Shown here: piece after piece, positions 1-13,598 of the stretch
Numbering within the stretch: position 1 is the first letter of the stretch
How the letters are laid out: every line of letters begins with the position of its first letter
Assembly (NCBI GenBank): GCA_034509425.1
Contig: JAVTVJ010000372.1
Coordinates: forward strand, 310,001 to 374,000
Origin: Eopsaltria australis
Lineage: Eukaryota > Chordata > Aves > Passeriformes > Petroicidae
DNA: 64,000 bases
Direction of reading: 5' to 3'
Position numbers and translations under genes: made by a program
Notes under the pieces: generated by a model
Told to the model about the DNA's origin: nothing
What the model saw: the letters and a program-made list of their open reading frames with translations, nothing else
The model's database searches: none

Positions 1-965
1 TTCAGAAAATACTAAGTCTATCCTATTCTAGAAATTTCTGTGAAGGACAAGTATACTGAGTCTTTGGTCCTGGGAGTGCTTAGGTTTGATGGGACTACAA
101 GGCAAATCTCTAAATTTGGGATCAGCAAAATGTGAACATATTCAGTGTTGTGCTCCAGTTACAGTGATGCAGGTTGGCACTGATGTTGTGATGCAAAAAA
201 AGCAAACACCTCAATGATTTCTGCCATACTTTTCTAATTCTTAAAATTAATGTTATTCCTCCTCTGAAAGTAAAAATGCATGGCTCAAACTGTGGCCTCC
301 TTTACTGTTCTTTAACAGCCCTCCTTACTAATTACATTTATCAAACCAGAAATTAGAAACATGTGACTAAAGTGACAATAAAATGATTTAAAGAAAAATT
401 TGAAATACACAGAAGAAATGTAGAGATTACAAGTAAGTGTAAGGGTTGTTAATTTGTTACTGAATATAACTACCAAACTACTTAACTAAGAAATAAATCA
501 GTATGCAAAGAACTGGCTAAAAGTTATAGAAAATAACATACTTGGCCAAACTTTAATGAGCACACTGTTTTGGCTCTCAATTTACCCACTAAGTCCCACA
601 ACATTTACAACACAGTTTTTTCTCCATTTCCCGTGCGCAACGATATGTAAATTTACAGGGATCCAAACCAAAGTCCCACACCTCCTGGAATTAAGTTATA
701 TTGTAGACATGCCCCTATAATCTGGAAAGAGACACACAGAGACAGAAGAAGCTAATACTGATAGGCGTATTCTTAATTATCTTTACACTCATCTCATGCT
801 GCAGTACTTGTAGTACTTATGGACAAGCCAGGCCATGGGATTAATGACTAGAAAGACTCAGTGGCACGGCATGTTCAGCAAAGCACCCTCAGCTCTTCCC
901 ATCTGGTCTCTAATCCTCATTCCTGCACCCTTGATCATTAAGTCTTAATTTACTGCAGTTTAAAC

Positions 966-983
966 AAAAAAAAAAAAAAAAAA
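966..983 (+). repeat. A18 homopolymer
   Basis: Eighteen uninterrupted A residues followed by GTATAAT. It could be a simple slippage tract or the poly-A relic of a retrocopy, but the upstream sequence has no recognisable coding content. Confidence 0.9.
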
Positions 984-1845
984 GTATAATGAGTAACATA
1001 CAAGCTCATGTTCCTGGTAGTGCTCATTCCCTATAAATTCCCACTACACCTAGGAAACTGTGGCTTGATTTTCTGTATTGCTAATTGGTGAGCACAGCCA
1101 AAGAAATTCCTAGCAGGTTTTCATCTCTTGAATTTATTTATCACCATGGAAGGGGAAAGGGCCTGTTCCTCTGGGAAGGAGGGAGAAATTGGAAGGCTTA
1201 CATTATTTTGACCTTACATTTGAGCTGACATCTAGCACGGTACTAAATCAGTGACTTGGCACAGGAGAGGGGATTAGCATGGGTGGGTTACAAGCAGCTC
1301 GCAGGAGTGCAGCTGTCCTGTGGCTACCAGTGGATGTCAGTAGAGGCTCCACTTGCAAAGGAGCCAAATGGAAAGACACAAAGGAAAGAAAACCCTCCAG
1401 GTTCTCTTAGTATAAAATGCAGAGTGCACAAGTTCTCCAAAATGGCTTGTCTCTCCCAGCTAATGATTAGGACTACCAGCAAGCAGCAGTACATTGAAGG
1501 ATGTAGCAAAGCTCATTGGGCTGTTTGTAGTTCTTTATGCTTTCACTTTTCAAAAGCAACATTTTTTCAGTTAATTTAAAAATAATGAACAAAGTCAAGA
1601 GGCCCACTGTTGGAACAGTAGAGATGCTGGATGAGAGATTAAAAAGAAACAAAATGTATATCAACTGCTCCCTCTCCTCCAGCCAAGCAGCCACTGCTCC
1701 AGGAACATTTAAATGCAACAATGAAAAGTAAATCTCTATAATTATTGCTTTGCAGGGGTTGGGTGTAAACTTTTGGTAAAGTAAGCAATGGACAAATGAA
1801 GCCCAGGGTTTTAGCTAAAGTCTAGAAAATTGTATCTAGAACAAG

Positions 1846-1861
1846 CAAACAAACAAACAAC
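1846..1861 (+). repeat. Short (CAAA)n microsatellite
   Basis: About four tetranucleotide units of CAAA in an A-rich context. Confidence 0.75.
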
Positions 1862-3414
1862 CAGCACACAAATGAAAATTATTTCCTTTGTTAAATTATA
1901 GCCCATCACCTCTTAGAAGCAAAAGCTGACCTCACTTCCCCAGTTAACATTCCTGGCCATGGAGTCACTGATAAGAGTGACTGAACTCTGAAATCAGGGA
2001 CAGATTTTGATGCCATGGCTTATTCTGAAAAATATAAGATCTTATGGGCAATGAAGTGCAACCACAGAAAAGAAATCACAATTCAAAGAGCTTTCATCCA
2101 AGAGAAGTGGTGGAAAAATCCCTTCCTCAAAATAAATGTGAACTTTTCACGTCTTTCTATCCTGAAGTACTGCAAAATAAATTTATTGATTGGAGAGGAA
2201 TCCAAAACTATAATGTTCTGTTATAGGATGAAAGCTTTCATACTCCCAGCTGATTAGCAGTATCCTGTAACAAAGGATCTCTCTTAGTTATTCTAGCTTG
2301 GGTGGATGCTGTTTGGTTTAACATTTTCAGCTCTTCCATTCTGCCCAGTCTGTAAATACAAATTATTATAGCTCATGTGGTCACTAGACTTGGTTAAGTG
2401 TTTCAAGAAAATATTTTTTCTTCAGAAAAATGTCAGTCCTAGAAACTGACATGTTTCATGGGAACATGCAAGTTTTAAAAAACTTTAGTTGGGAAAATTT
2501 TCTCAGGTCCAGAATGGAATTTCTGGTCAAAACCACAGGGAGAGAGGGAGACGGATCTATCTCATAATAACAAATACCACAGTGATCATCTTTCCTCATA
2601 AATCAGTCCTTTGAGGCTTCTAACTCTTTCAGCCTGGTTTCATACACAAGTGAAGAAAGTTAAGTGATCACAGGATCTGTCTGTTTATCTCTCAGTCCTC
2701 CACTAAAAACATTGGGAGCCACTGGCCAAATTCAGTATTTACAGAGGTTACTCTTCACTATTTGGGCATTTTGGATAAACCAAGGGCTGAGTAGAGGAGA
2801 GAGACGTACTCTGCCCACTGTGGGAAAGTCTTCAGCATGAGAACAGACATGAATCTTGATTTCCAGCTTGCGAAAGAGTCCGGCAGATGTGAGGTGGGGA
2901 ATTGGAGATGCTCCAAAGACATGGAGGGGTGAGGCCATCACACACACAGAGAAGGAAGAGTCTGAGATAATTGCAGTGGATGGGTGATGAGAAGAGGCAC
3001 ATGACTCGTCCACAGGAAACTTGAATTCTCTATTAGTTTTTCCCAGAACCACCTGCACTGTTTTTTCTGTAGGTTGTCAATGTTTTCTTGACAATGCTCT
3101 TTGCAGACCTGAGCAGCACAGAAAAGAAAGCACAGAACTGTAAAAAGATCTGCTATTTATCTCTTTTTTGAGTGCAAAACTATTTACTGCATCTTTCAGC
3201 ACTGCTTCTTCACAGGCATCCCTATCTGCCTGAGGCACTTTGCATTTTTCCCCCATGTCTTTTTGCTATATTTTATGTCATGAGTATTCAAGTCACTATC
3301 TCAGGTGCCCTCAAAATATTAGTTTCTGCATTTCTTGTTCCTTCCATCTGAGAAGACTCTCAAGTCTGAATTGTGCTTGTCAATTATTTCCCTTTTCCTT
3401 TTCTGTGGCTGCAG

Positions 3415-3455
3415 GAGTAGACTCACCATGGATTATGAAGATACCCTGGTCACAG
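3415..3455 (+). other. Splice-flanked 41-bp segment, possible microexon (speculative)
   Basis: A strong pyrimidine tract (TTATTTCCCTTTTCCTTTTC) ends in GGCTGCAG, and 41 bases later there is CACAG|GTATGG, a good donor. The segment contains an ATG in good Kozak context (CACCATGG) that opens MDYEDTLVT and stays open to the donor. No partner exon was recognised and no known protein starts this way in my memory. Acceptor-donor pairs this close arise by chance in 64 kb, so this is only a candidate. Confidence 0.12.
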
Positions 3456-6400
3456 GTATGGCAGACAAGGGAAGTAGGACATGAGAGATCAGACAAGTCT
3501 CACTGAAGGGAACAAAGTAGCAAGCTTTTGATTTACTGAAAATGAGGAAGCTGCTGTGGAAAAATACTGGAGAAGGTTATTATAAGTGAGCAGGTGTAGT
3601 GCTGTGACTAAAACCCTTTTGACACCAATTTAGCCACAGTAGACGAAGATTTGATTCATCCACTGAGTATTTACAGGTTATGAACAGATTTTGCTATAGG
3701 AGCTGAACTTCACACACCACCAGGTACATTTCTTCATTATCTGAAAGAGCTTATTTAAAAGTGTGATTGACACGTATTGGCATCTTCAAAGAAACCTAAA
3801 TAAATATAAAATAGCTCTAGAGCCTACACCCAGCTGGTTCATCTGAAAATATTTTATGATTGGAATAGGCTTTTTTCTTGTAGTCCCTCAGTAACAGAGT
3901 GGGTGCAATATCCCTCTTAACAAAATTTATCAAAGGGATGTGCAAACCCAAAATAACAAGAAGATAAAACCAGCATTGTTCATAATGAGTTATTTTATAG
4001 GGTGTTTCCCATATTTAGCTTCAGAGTTCTGGTAATTTAACACATGGAATAATACCAGCTAGTAATTTTGGCTTTGAATGATGTTATTTTATTTCTTATG
4101 AGAAGTTAATTGCATCTTAGACACAGTCAAAAAGGAGAAAAAAAAAATTCCTGAGATACGGGGCAGGTTCCTTTATATTGCTGATTTCTATTCATGCAGC
4201 ACCAGTCCATGCTAGACCAAGCAGAACCAAAAATGAGGAGAAAAAAAGTGGGCACAGCAGGTGTAACAGAGAGCTCAGACCACAAAAGGGTGCTATCATT
4301 TTATACCATGAGCAAGCCTTCCATAGCGACCTGCAAAGAATGTGGCCTTTGAAATAGCTTCACTAGAATTAGTAGCCTTCCAGGAAATATTACTATTGTT
4401 CTGAATTCCACTTGAAAATTTAATTTGCCCCCTGTTATTTTCAGGCAAATTCCAGCAGAGCTTTATTCTATGAAATCTGCGTAAGTGCATAAGAAACATC
4501 TCCTTGATGAAGGAAATTCATCCGCCTTTGTAGGCAGAGTGATCTGTTTACCATGTGAGTGCTTATCTGCTCGAGAAAGAGCTGGTGCTGATATAATTCA
4601 CACGTAGGGGTGTGTGTTCTATACTGGAATCATATACATTCTATAACTAAATTGTATGTCATGAGACGTCTAGTCAACTAGGAAGTATTGAACTAGCAAG
4701 AACTGAAACATTATCGAGTAAGTATTGAGATGTGAAAATTCAGTTTTGTCTTAAAAACACATGTAATACTGCTGTATAGAAAAAAAATATGATGTGATGC
4801 ATCTTTCATACAACCAATATGCCAGAAAAGCAGTTACCTACTATATAGAAATCAGGCTTCAATTCTGAATGCTCTTAATTTGAGGAGTGAAAATCAGGTA
4901 GCCCTGAGCTGAAACCCTGTTGGGTTACAAAGACAAAGGCAGCCAGGTGTGATACAAGGTGACTCAGTTGTCTTCCCATCATTATGCCAGGGAAGAGTCA
5001 TGTCTAGTTGGTTCAGTCAGTGTGACAATCAGGTGAGGCTGATCTCCAGACTTTCTCAAACTTATTTTAGCACATCTAGCAAGTTATCTGTGCTGATGTG
5101 GCTGCAGTAGCTCCAGTGGAATGCAGGAAGCTGGGGTAGCCAGAGCCCCTGTGAGTGCCCGATGCCCCCCTCAGACAGTCAGGCATGTTCCTGTGAACTG
5201 GATTTCAAAGCCAGATGCTGTAATGGATCTAAATGTCTCGGTTGCACAAGCCTTGTTAATTTGCAGTGGCTCCTGTTGCAAATGACGTGGCCTTTTACAG
5301 ATATTGCCCAAGCTTAGAGGGAAGAAGTCCCAGCTAGATTTGTAACCCATTAGCAATCGCCTCTTAAAAGTATTTATTTAACTTATGAACCTAGTCCCTT
5401 TCACTAATATGGAAAATATGAGGTGTAGGATACAATTTGGGAAAGAAATTAATAAATTGCCATATTTTTGCACTGAAGGATGTCAATGTTAGTTTAAAAT
5501 GTCAATGAAACTGACAGCAATTGTCCAGCTCATCTGTGGTGCAGTTCTGAAACTTACTACTTTATAATCACAGAACTGATTTTGGATTGGATTCTGCTGA
5601 GATCAGCTAAACAGTTAAATTTGTCATTGCAGCTAAAAATAAAGGTGAACACAACTTTCATTTAATCTGCTTTGATATAGTGTATACTACACATTTCTGT
5701 AGAGAAATGTTCAGCAACATCACTTTGTTCAAAGTACTGAGATCACTGAACTTGTATTTTTGTGTCATGCTAACTTTACTTTTTGCTGTGAAACAATCTT
5801 CAAAAAGGAAATGTGGAAGTCCCTTCCACCCAGCTGTACAATGTTTCAAGCTATGACTGGCTGCTGGTTGTCACACTGTGTTATTTCACACTGCCATGTC
5901 TGAAAAGGTGTAACAGGATATGGCAGAACATAAGACACATCAGAAATTCGGAAGCTGAAATACAAATTTTGAAAAAAAAAATTAAAAAAATACCATTTCT
6001 CTGCAAAATCCAACCAAGTAGCAAATATGTGACCAAGTACCTGACAGCCAATTTGGAAAGGAACTTATACCACTTCCTTCCCTCTCTCTACAATTAGTGG
6101 GTCAGCAGGGGAAGAAAAATGTTAAACTAAGGGCAAGAACAGACCACGAGAGCTGCCTACATGGCCTCCACTTTGGTTTGGGTTTTGGTTTTCTTTATTT
6201 TCTTTTTCTCCTCTGGGTAGATAAATTAATAGCTCATGGCATTTTCCATTTTTTCCTGTGGAAAATGTGGCTTCAGAGAGACCAGACATTTTATGGCTTC
6301 TAATCAATTCCAACAAATTGTTCATTAACAAAAAAGAACTGGAAAACACTCTAGAAGTTGAAAGATTTCTGGTTTCCCATTTGAAGTGACTTTAAGCTTT

Positions 6401-7399
6401 GAAATGGGTTTCAAACATATTTTTAAAATGTCAAAAAGTAAAATGCCCTAGGAATCAAAATAATTCAAGTGAAACAAAGCATTTTCTACTCTAAATATTT
6501 TCAATTTTTTCTGTCTGATTAAAAATCAAAATAATTTAAATTGCCTTGACTGACAATTATTTCCCTTCCATGTTTTCTGAGCTGCCAAGCTAAAACAAAA
6601 TTTATTACTTTCACCTCAATGTACTAAAATATGCATAAATCTATCTATCTTTATGTTGGATGTCAGTCAGGAAAAGCAGGTGGAAATTCAAACTCAATCT
6701 GTATATGGGAAAAAATTGAGGTAGAGTTTAACCAATGTTCTTTTATAGATAGTGCACTTTAATTTTAGTAAGCATGACCTGGAAAACAACTTTTTCTCAA
6801 CAGAGCTGGCTAGAATTGTTTATAGTGATGCTAAAAAAAGAGAGCACTTGGGAGATTCCTATGATTTGATCAGAATTTAAATGAAATCACAGTAAAATAA
6901 AAAGCATCAGATATACATGTGTTTTAATTACACTCTGATTTCAACTTTTGCTGTAAAGTTTTGCTGCATCACAAGCAAAGGGCACATTTCCAGACACCTG
7001 GGGAGCCATGCTTAGCCCTGCTCCCTCTGCCCTCTAATGAGGTTGCTACTCACTCGTCACTCCAATAATACTGCTAGAACTGCAACAAAGCTTGGAATAA
7101 TCAGGGTAGATAAAAGCAAAAGGCAATTTTTAATATCTTAAATTAAATTTTCTCTTTCTTCACTGGATATAGAAGATATTTACATGTTTAGCAATGGGTT
7201 AATCTCCTGCCTAAAGTGGCCTGCTTTAACCTGGCAAACCTTTGAAGAATTATTAATAGTGGAACTGCCTGTTTCCACTTTCTGACATTTGTGTGTCTGG
7301 TCAATTTTCATACTGATGTGTGTGGATATGCATGATGTGCACACATACAGCCCAACCAATAACACTGATGGTAAACAGTTCATGTAACAGCTTGGCTTT

Positions 7400-8240
7400 T
7401 AGGATCTGCTAACCACTGACTTTGGGATCTGTGCTAGCCTTAGAACACATCTTCCTTGTGCAGGGCAGTGCAAGGCAGAAATCTCCTGCTAGACTCACAA
7501 TCAGGACAGGGTGGTGGGCAAGAAGATGAGCCCTGCTTCTCCAGGGCAGAGCCACACACAGCTCTAACGGGACTGAACCCCCTTCCAGCGGGGTGAGGCT
7601 GTGCAGTGCTTCTGTGCCTGGGGCTGCTTCAGGGGTCTTTGAGTACGGCTCCAGTGCCTTTGCACTCTCCCAGTGTAAGACTGAACCTCTGCTCTCGTGT
7701 CCAAGCTGCCTCTTCCTGTAGGCTCTGCTCCTGAACCTAAAGGAGCCCCTTTGACTGCAGAGACAAGCAGTCAATGCCAACCCAAAATGCTTCGTGTAGG
7801 ACACAAGAGCCCACTGTCAGGGGCAGCTGGGCTGTAGCAGCACTGCTTTCTGTTTGACCTACCAACCAGTCTCCCTCTCAATTAAGTAATTTAACTGAGC
7901 TGTAGCACCAGAGTGTTGGGACAAGGCTGCTTCAAGTCCAAGGCAAAACAATGGACTTCAAACACTTGCTGAAACAGAGCCAGGGCCCAGCCCTCAGGAA
8001 CATCCCTTGGCACTGACCAACATGGGCACAGCCATGGAATTCAGCTTGCTGCAGCCTTGCTGCACTGATACAGCTGATCTGACATATCTAATCCTTTAGG
8101 CAAATGTGAAGTCAATTTGTACATCTGCAGTGGCCATTTGCTCAGGATCTCTGAGCACAGGGCAGCTTCACTGGAGCTGTTGAGCTCCTCCAACAAGCCT
8201 GCCAACTGACTGGAATTCCTAGACTAACAGCCAAAAAAGC
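7400..8240. other. Higher-GC unclassified block
   Basis: This stretch is visibly richer in C and G than its flanks, and it carries the longest non-repeat open frame in the first 30 kb (131 codons, minus strand, 7409-7804). That frame is rich in Arg, Leu, Ser and Pro and has no motif, signal peptide or membrane segment I recognise. Low stop density from base composition explains it. It could be a diverged transposon or LTR, but I could not match it to a family. Confidence 0.3.
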
Positions 8241-10035
8241 AGCAGGACAGTAGATGATGTATAAAGGTTTGCAGCCAAATATGGTGGAGTTGGCACCTGT
8301 GACTTTGGCTCAGCACTGCAGTTCCCACTGTGAAGATCAGTGATTATTGCTTTAATAAGCAGTTCTTAAGTGAAGTACCTGATATCTGTTGTTGCAAGAG
8401 AAGGAGTGCCAAAGGCACAAAAGATGGGGAAATTAAAAAAAAAAAAAATCCTTGAGGCTCACCATTCAACTTACCATGGATTTCATTGTTCTTGAATTCT
8501 TTGAGTTATTTCACACCAAAAAAGAGTACACACAAAGAGATTTCTCAGTGGGTTGCTTATTAGTTGAGATTTTGCAACTTGCCAAGAGTGCCCAAATTTC
8601 TGAGTCCCATTTTACAAGAATCAAAACTGCAGAAGGTCTCCAAAAGTTGATACTAACTTGTTCCCAGTAGCACAACACTTCCAAAGAGAGACATCACCAT
8701 CATGTTAGTTCATAAGTCACTGATGCCAGCAGGACTCTGTCTTGTTCAAAATTCTTGTTCAAAAACTTCAATTAAGGCTTGTGTTTCTTTGAACATCAGA
8801 AGTGGACACATGTTTATGTAAACATGTTATATGCAGGTCAATTCTGTTGAGCATATTCGTAGTTTGTCTAAGTTATGTTTACTTTAAAATAAAAAGTGAA
8901 GGCAAGGTGATCTTCATCAACATTAATCTGTTTAACCTTTAGAATGGAAACATTAACTGTTCAATCTGAGACTGGGAAATAATTAATCCAGATGTAAAGA
9001 AAGAACATGTGTGCTGTACCTTTGAATAAGTGTACATTAATGAACTATTTTATGTATGACTCATAGTGTCATAATTGCCCACAAATTCTTCAGTTATTAC
9101 AGATAAAATTAGAATATCAAGCTTGGAGAAAATGATAAAAAGTCCGGGTTGTAAAAATCTCTGTCCTTAAAACCAGAGGTTAGATCTCTTCAGAATACCC
9201 CAATTAATGCCCCTTTCTGAAGAACAGAGGATCACATTCTGTAGTCAGGTAAAATCTCAGAGCAATGTGACTCGTAGCATATGTAACTGTTAATCCCAGG
9301 ACGAATGCAGAAGTTTCAGAAGAGTGTTTCCACTACTAAATGGGGAGCAGCAGCTTACAAAGGTGGGTCTGTCTCAGGCTTACCAGCAGATGGAGTTGGA
9401 ACCAGGGTCTTGATATGCATCATCATTAACATGAATATTCTGGAATAGCAGCACCGAGCTGGTGTACTAATGACACCTCCATTTATGATATAACAAGTGT
9501 GTAAGATATAACTGGAAAGAGATTTTTATTCAAATCCAAGTGAAAAAACACACTTGAGAAGCCTGGAATCTGTGCTGCAATGTCTAATGCAATTTGGAAA
9601 AGGTAAGAAAAAGGACAAACATGGCTTTTTCCATTCACAAGCAACTGACTGGGTTATGGAAGTCACTTGTAAGGCTTTAAACTATTTCCAGAAAAAGTAA
9701 GGTTATGAATGACAAAAAAAGCACTGTGCCAAAGAACACATTGTTACAGATCCTCGTTGCATACAGCTAATTATTATAGCAAATTTCTCTATGAATTATC
9801 TTCATTAATAAATTCAATGACAAAAAATGTTAGTTGGACAGTCAGAGACTGAAAACTTTTAGAAGCTATGTAGTGAAATCAATATGTTAAGAAGAGATGA
9901 AAAAAACATTACCTTTCCCCTTCTTCCTGCTCAGCTGATGTAAGAATAGATGCTTCTCACCTAAAATAATAATGGAACAAAGAAGCTAATTGCTTCCACT
10001 TCCATGAAACATATGAAAAAAGACTCACCCTCTGA
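8241..10035. other. AT-rich non-coding DNA, nothing recognised
   Basis: Short A-tracts and no open frame over about 72 codons. No other repeat family was recognised. Confidence 0.6.
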
Positions 10036-10222
10036 CTATTGTATTTTGGTATGAGGACATTCCACGAGTCTTTACATTGGAAGAAGCTGTTCTGATTGCA
10101 GACCACAAACCGCTCGTTAAAATTCTTGGAGCAGAAACTGATTATCTGGCTGATACGTAACAGAAGTGGACATTAAGACAAAGTTCTTATCATTATGATA
10201 TCATAGCTAAGCTATCTGAAAA
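10036..10222 (+). pseudogene. Ty3/gypsy-type RNase H fossil (frameshifted)
   Basis: Two reading frames together give the signature of the Ty3/gypsy RNase H domain, which follows the reverse transcriptase in pol and degrades the RNA strand of the RNA-DNA hybrid. In the first frame (10036-10092) the peptide LLYFGMRTFHESLHWKK resembles the family pattern LLAIVFGxxxFHxYLYGK. After a frameshift near 10093-10098 the second frame gives ADHKPLVKILG, matching the hallmark TDHKPLVxIL, and then QKWTLRQSSYHYDI, matching the LQRWxLxLxxYxYDI helix. One in-frame stop (10158-10160) lies between these two blocks and another (10093-10095) ends the first frame. The order and spacing are those of the family. No flanking integrase, protease or LTR was recognised, so this is a small relic and cannot be functional. 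A diverged vertebrate gypsy, such as those annotated as ancient mammalian or amniote gypsy elements, is the likely source. That source is inferred. Confidence 0.7.
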
Positions 10223-11224
10223 ACAAAGCAAAGCTGTACTTTTTCTGTTGACTATTAGAGATGAAAAGGTTACTGCAGAGAATCCTCCCATGTACTCCTC
10301 CCCCTTTGGGAAAGTGGGACAAGTTACTTTGAAATGAGTCCCTGAGCAGGAGTTCCTGCTGCCTTGCAGCCTGTGCAGCCTTTCAAACCCAGACAAAGTA
10401 GGTGAGAAGTGTTGCTGTCTGGACTGGCAGTTTTTTACATTCATTCTGTACAGGTGCAAATGGCTAGAAGATTCTGGACAGTGAAGCAGCAAGAGCAAGG
10501 AGCTCAGAAAGATTTGAGAATTTGACTATAAATCAGACAGCCATCCTGCTCACCAGCGGCCCCCAGATGAACTCTGTCAGTCACTGCAGCACTGGTTCCC
10601 TCCAGATATTCTCATAAATTGGAGGAGCAGAGTTGGGGACAAACACAAGACAGTTATCAGTGGCCCACCTGGGTACCAGTTTTGATATCAGAAAGACTGG
10701 AACTTCAGCTGTGAAGGCAAAAAGTCTTTAATTTGGGAACTAGAAGGCTTAACCACAAACAGAAAGGAAAATTGTGTGATCACCTAAAACTTTTCCTTAG
10801 TGTCTTTTTCTCAGATGCTTTAGCAGACTACAGAGAATGCACCCAGGGACAGGTGGTCACGAGGTGGAACAATGACCTCTAATAATCTAAAATTTCATGC
10901 CTCTTCATTTTCACTTTCTACCTCCAAACTGGTATTCCACTTTATGGACAAAGCCTGGAATGTTTGTCCTTTGTGATCAAACATCACAATGCTCATGCAC
11001 TCCTGCACCTCCTGCTCTGACCACTGAAGCCTTTTAGCTGCTCTTTGACCCTGGCAATGCTCAGCAGGGCTCTTCCAGTTTGCCAAGCACCCAGCTTATT
11101 GCCCTGAGGGACAAGAATTCAGCTGACTCTGCTCAAAGGTGTTTCACAAGCTAGATACCACCCAGGTAGATTTACCTGCAGAGTTTAATCTAGGAGGAAC
11201 CATGTGGCAATATGTATGGTACTG

Positions 11225-11301
11225 CATATATAGTGCTTACATATATATACACATATGGAAAACATACATATATATAGCATATATACTATTGTGTATATAT
11301 A
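11225..11301. repeat. TA-rich low-complexity patch
   Basis: Repeated ATATAT/CATATA tracts interrupted by a few G and C bases. It is probably a decayed (TA)n/(CATA)n microsatellite. Confidence 0.8.
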
Positions 11302-13573
11302 CCAGTACCATAAGCAGCACCAGCACACTGGCATTCAAAAAGCTGCTCTGTGAATTTATTAGGATACTTCCTGGCACATCTATAGCCCAGGTCAACTAGC
11401 ACTCTCATAAATTTCTGGGCACAGTCAGGAAGTTAGCAAAAGACAGGAAACATTCCCAAAAGGCTGTTTGTATCTGAACCTCCTGTTCAATAGGAAGACA
11501 GAGCCAGGATGCCAGCCCCTGCACTGTTGCATTTATAAGCTGAGGTGTAAACTCAGAGCTCACCTACAAGACAAGAACATAGAAGAAAAGGTACAGACCA
11601 AAACTTTCTTGAAAGAGATGGAGACAGAGAGGAGTAACTTTTGTTCTGCTCATTGTTTCACGGCAGAAGCTCTAAATCAGGGTAGGAGAAATAATCCTTG
11701 GAGGATGAGTAGATGAGTAGCCTCACTCACCTACAGTCAACAGTAGGAATCCCTGCTCACCCATGGTCCCTATTAGCCTAAGAAAGCGTGAGTTCCTATA
11801 TGTAAAGGGGCTTAAATTCAATCATGCCCACTGTATATTTGCACAGCACCTTATTTTTTTACATCACTTCTCAGTGGAGGAGAAAGGATGTCAATCTGTC
11901 ACACCACAGATGTGCTGCAGGAAGGAGGGCACCCTACACACATCCCACTTCAAGAGCAGCAAACGCTTCTAACTTATCACTAAAATCAGAGAGAGCATTA
12001 TTTCACCAAAGTCAGCCAAGTTACAGATCCTGAAGGAAGGGATTTATGTTACTAATTTTAGAAACATGCAATTGTTCAGCATTTGGCAAGCAAAGGCAGA
12101 TGAGAGTGTCACATATCAGGGTCCTCAGCCCTGAGCATCACTCTGCAGCGTGCCTGGGCACCTTCTCCATGCTCTGGAGCTCATTCAAGATCCCAGGCTC
12201 CTTCAGGTGCCTTGAGAGCAGCAGGATAGTGGCAATCTTCTGCAGTTCTTAGGCCAAGGCTTATCTGAGATCCAGTCTTTTCTGCAAATACCTCCTAAGC
12301 TCACTTGGATACCCTGCAGCTCCACATATTTCCGTAACACATGCTTTAAAAACTGAAGGTCCTATTTCTTTTTTCATTTATGTGCATGTAAATTCAGTGC
12401 AACCTCACTGAAACCAGTGACTGAAACCAGCAAAGCAAAACAAACTATAGGAAAAATCAGGCTCTGCATTTCTTAGTTCCAGTTCTTGTATGTGACAAAT
12501 GATTCTGGGGCCCTATTTTGGAAGCATCTAACTTAAAACAGCTTTGCAAACCAGAGTACTTAATGCTGTCTAACAATCAGTCTTCTGCAGGCACCCAAAA
12601 GTGAAGTCTCAGTATTGCAAGTCACTCTTAAAAATCTTGGCCATTTTTTCAAAGGATGTGTCAGGGTCTCAAACAGATGCAAAAGCAATGACCACTCAAA
12701 TAGTTTGGTGTTTACAGGTTCATCAATCAAAAAGAAACACTTTGATCACCTGACATGATTCAAACAACATACTTGATATCTGATACCAGACCAAGATCAT
12801 ACAGATCTAATAAACTTTTGGCTCCTGCAAATTTCTTTTAGAAAATATAAAAGAGGATCAGTTATAGAGAAGTTGATTAATATGCACTCTGTTCAAACAG
12901 TCTTGAACATCTGTGTATTAAATTCATTTATTAAATTATACCAATCTGTATTTTAATGAGTAAAAGATACTTATTCTGCCATCCATCAAAATAAACTCAG
13001 GAAATACTTAACATTATAATCATTTTTCTTGTTTGAACATGAGTTATGAAATATGAATCCCACACTAAGAATGCTGTACTTGCCATTATGATCAAATATG
13101 TTTTTACAGGTGCACCAAATATTCTGTTTTCATTTCATTCTCAAACTGTTGAAAATATAAACCATGTTTTATATTTCTTTGGTAGGTAATATTGCCTTTT
13201 TCCCCCCACATGGCACCCATTATTAGTGAGTTATTACCATGCTTTTTTTCAAACACACACTACATATCCTAAAGTTGCTTAGTAATGAAAATACAAATTT
13301 ATGTAACATCTAGTATCAAGTAACATTTAGGGCACACTTTGGCACTGAAAGGTTTGGGGCACTAATAATTTTCAAGTGCATGTTAATATTGCCAGATAAG
13401 GTGTATACAATCTGTTGGGTCAAGTTCAGCCTTTTACCACTTTGCTTTTTTGGCCCAAGGAAAGTTAACTTTCAGGTACAGCAGGGTTTAACACATGCAT
13501 GCACAGAATTTTTGTTTCTCATTGTTACCATAATTGTGACTTTTATTTCCATTTTCTTGGTCTCCCTTTATTA

Positions 13574-13598
13574 AAAATAAATAAATAAATAAATAAAA
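13574..13598 (+). repeat. (AAAT)n microsatellite
   Basis: About six AAAT units in an A-rich setting. Confidence 0.9.

Larger units (their letters stand above)
1..7399. other. AT-rich non-coding DNA, nothing recognised
   Basis: No open frame exceeds about 108 codons and none resembles a protein family I know. Apart from a poly-A run near 0.97 kb, a short (CAAA)n run near 1.85 kb and one small splice-flanked candidate near 3.4 kb, I see no identifiable repeat. Degraded transposon remnants too diverged to recognise by eye are possible. Confidence 0.6.

Noticed and set aside
10223..10900. Possible integrase downstream of the RNase H fossil
   Set aside because: No HHCC zinc-binding pattern or DDE spacing could be found in any plus-strand frame.
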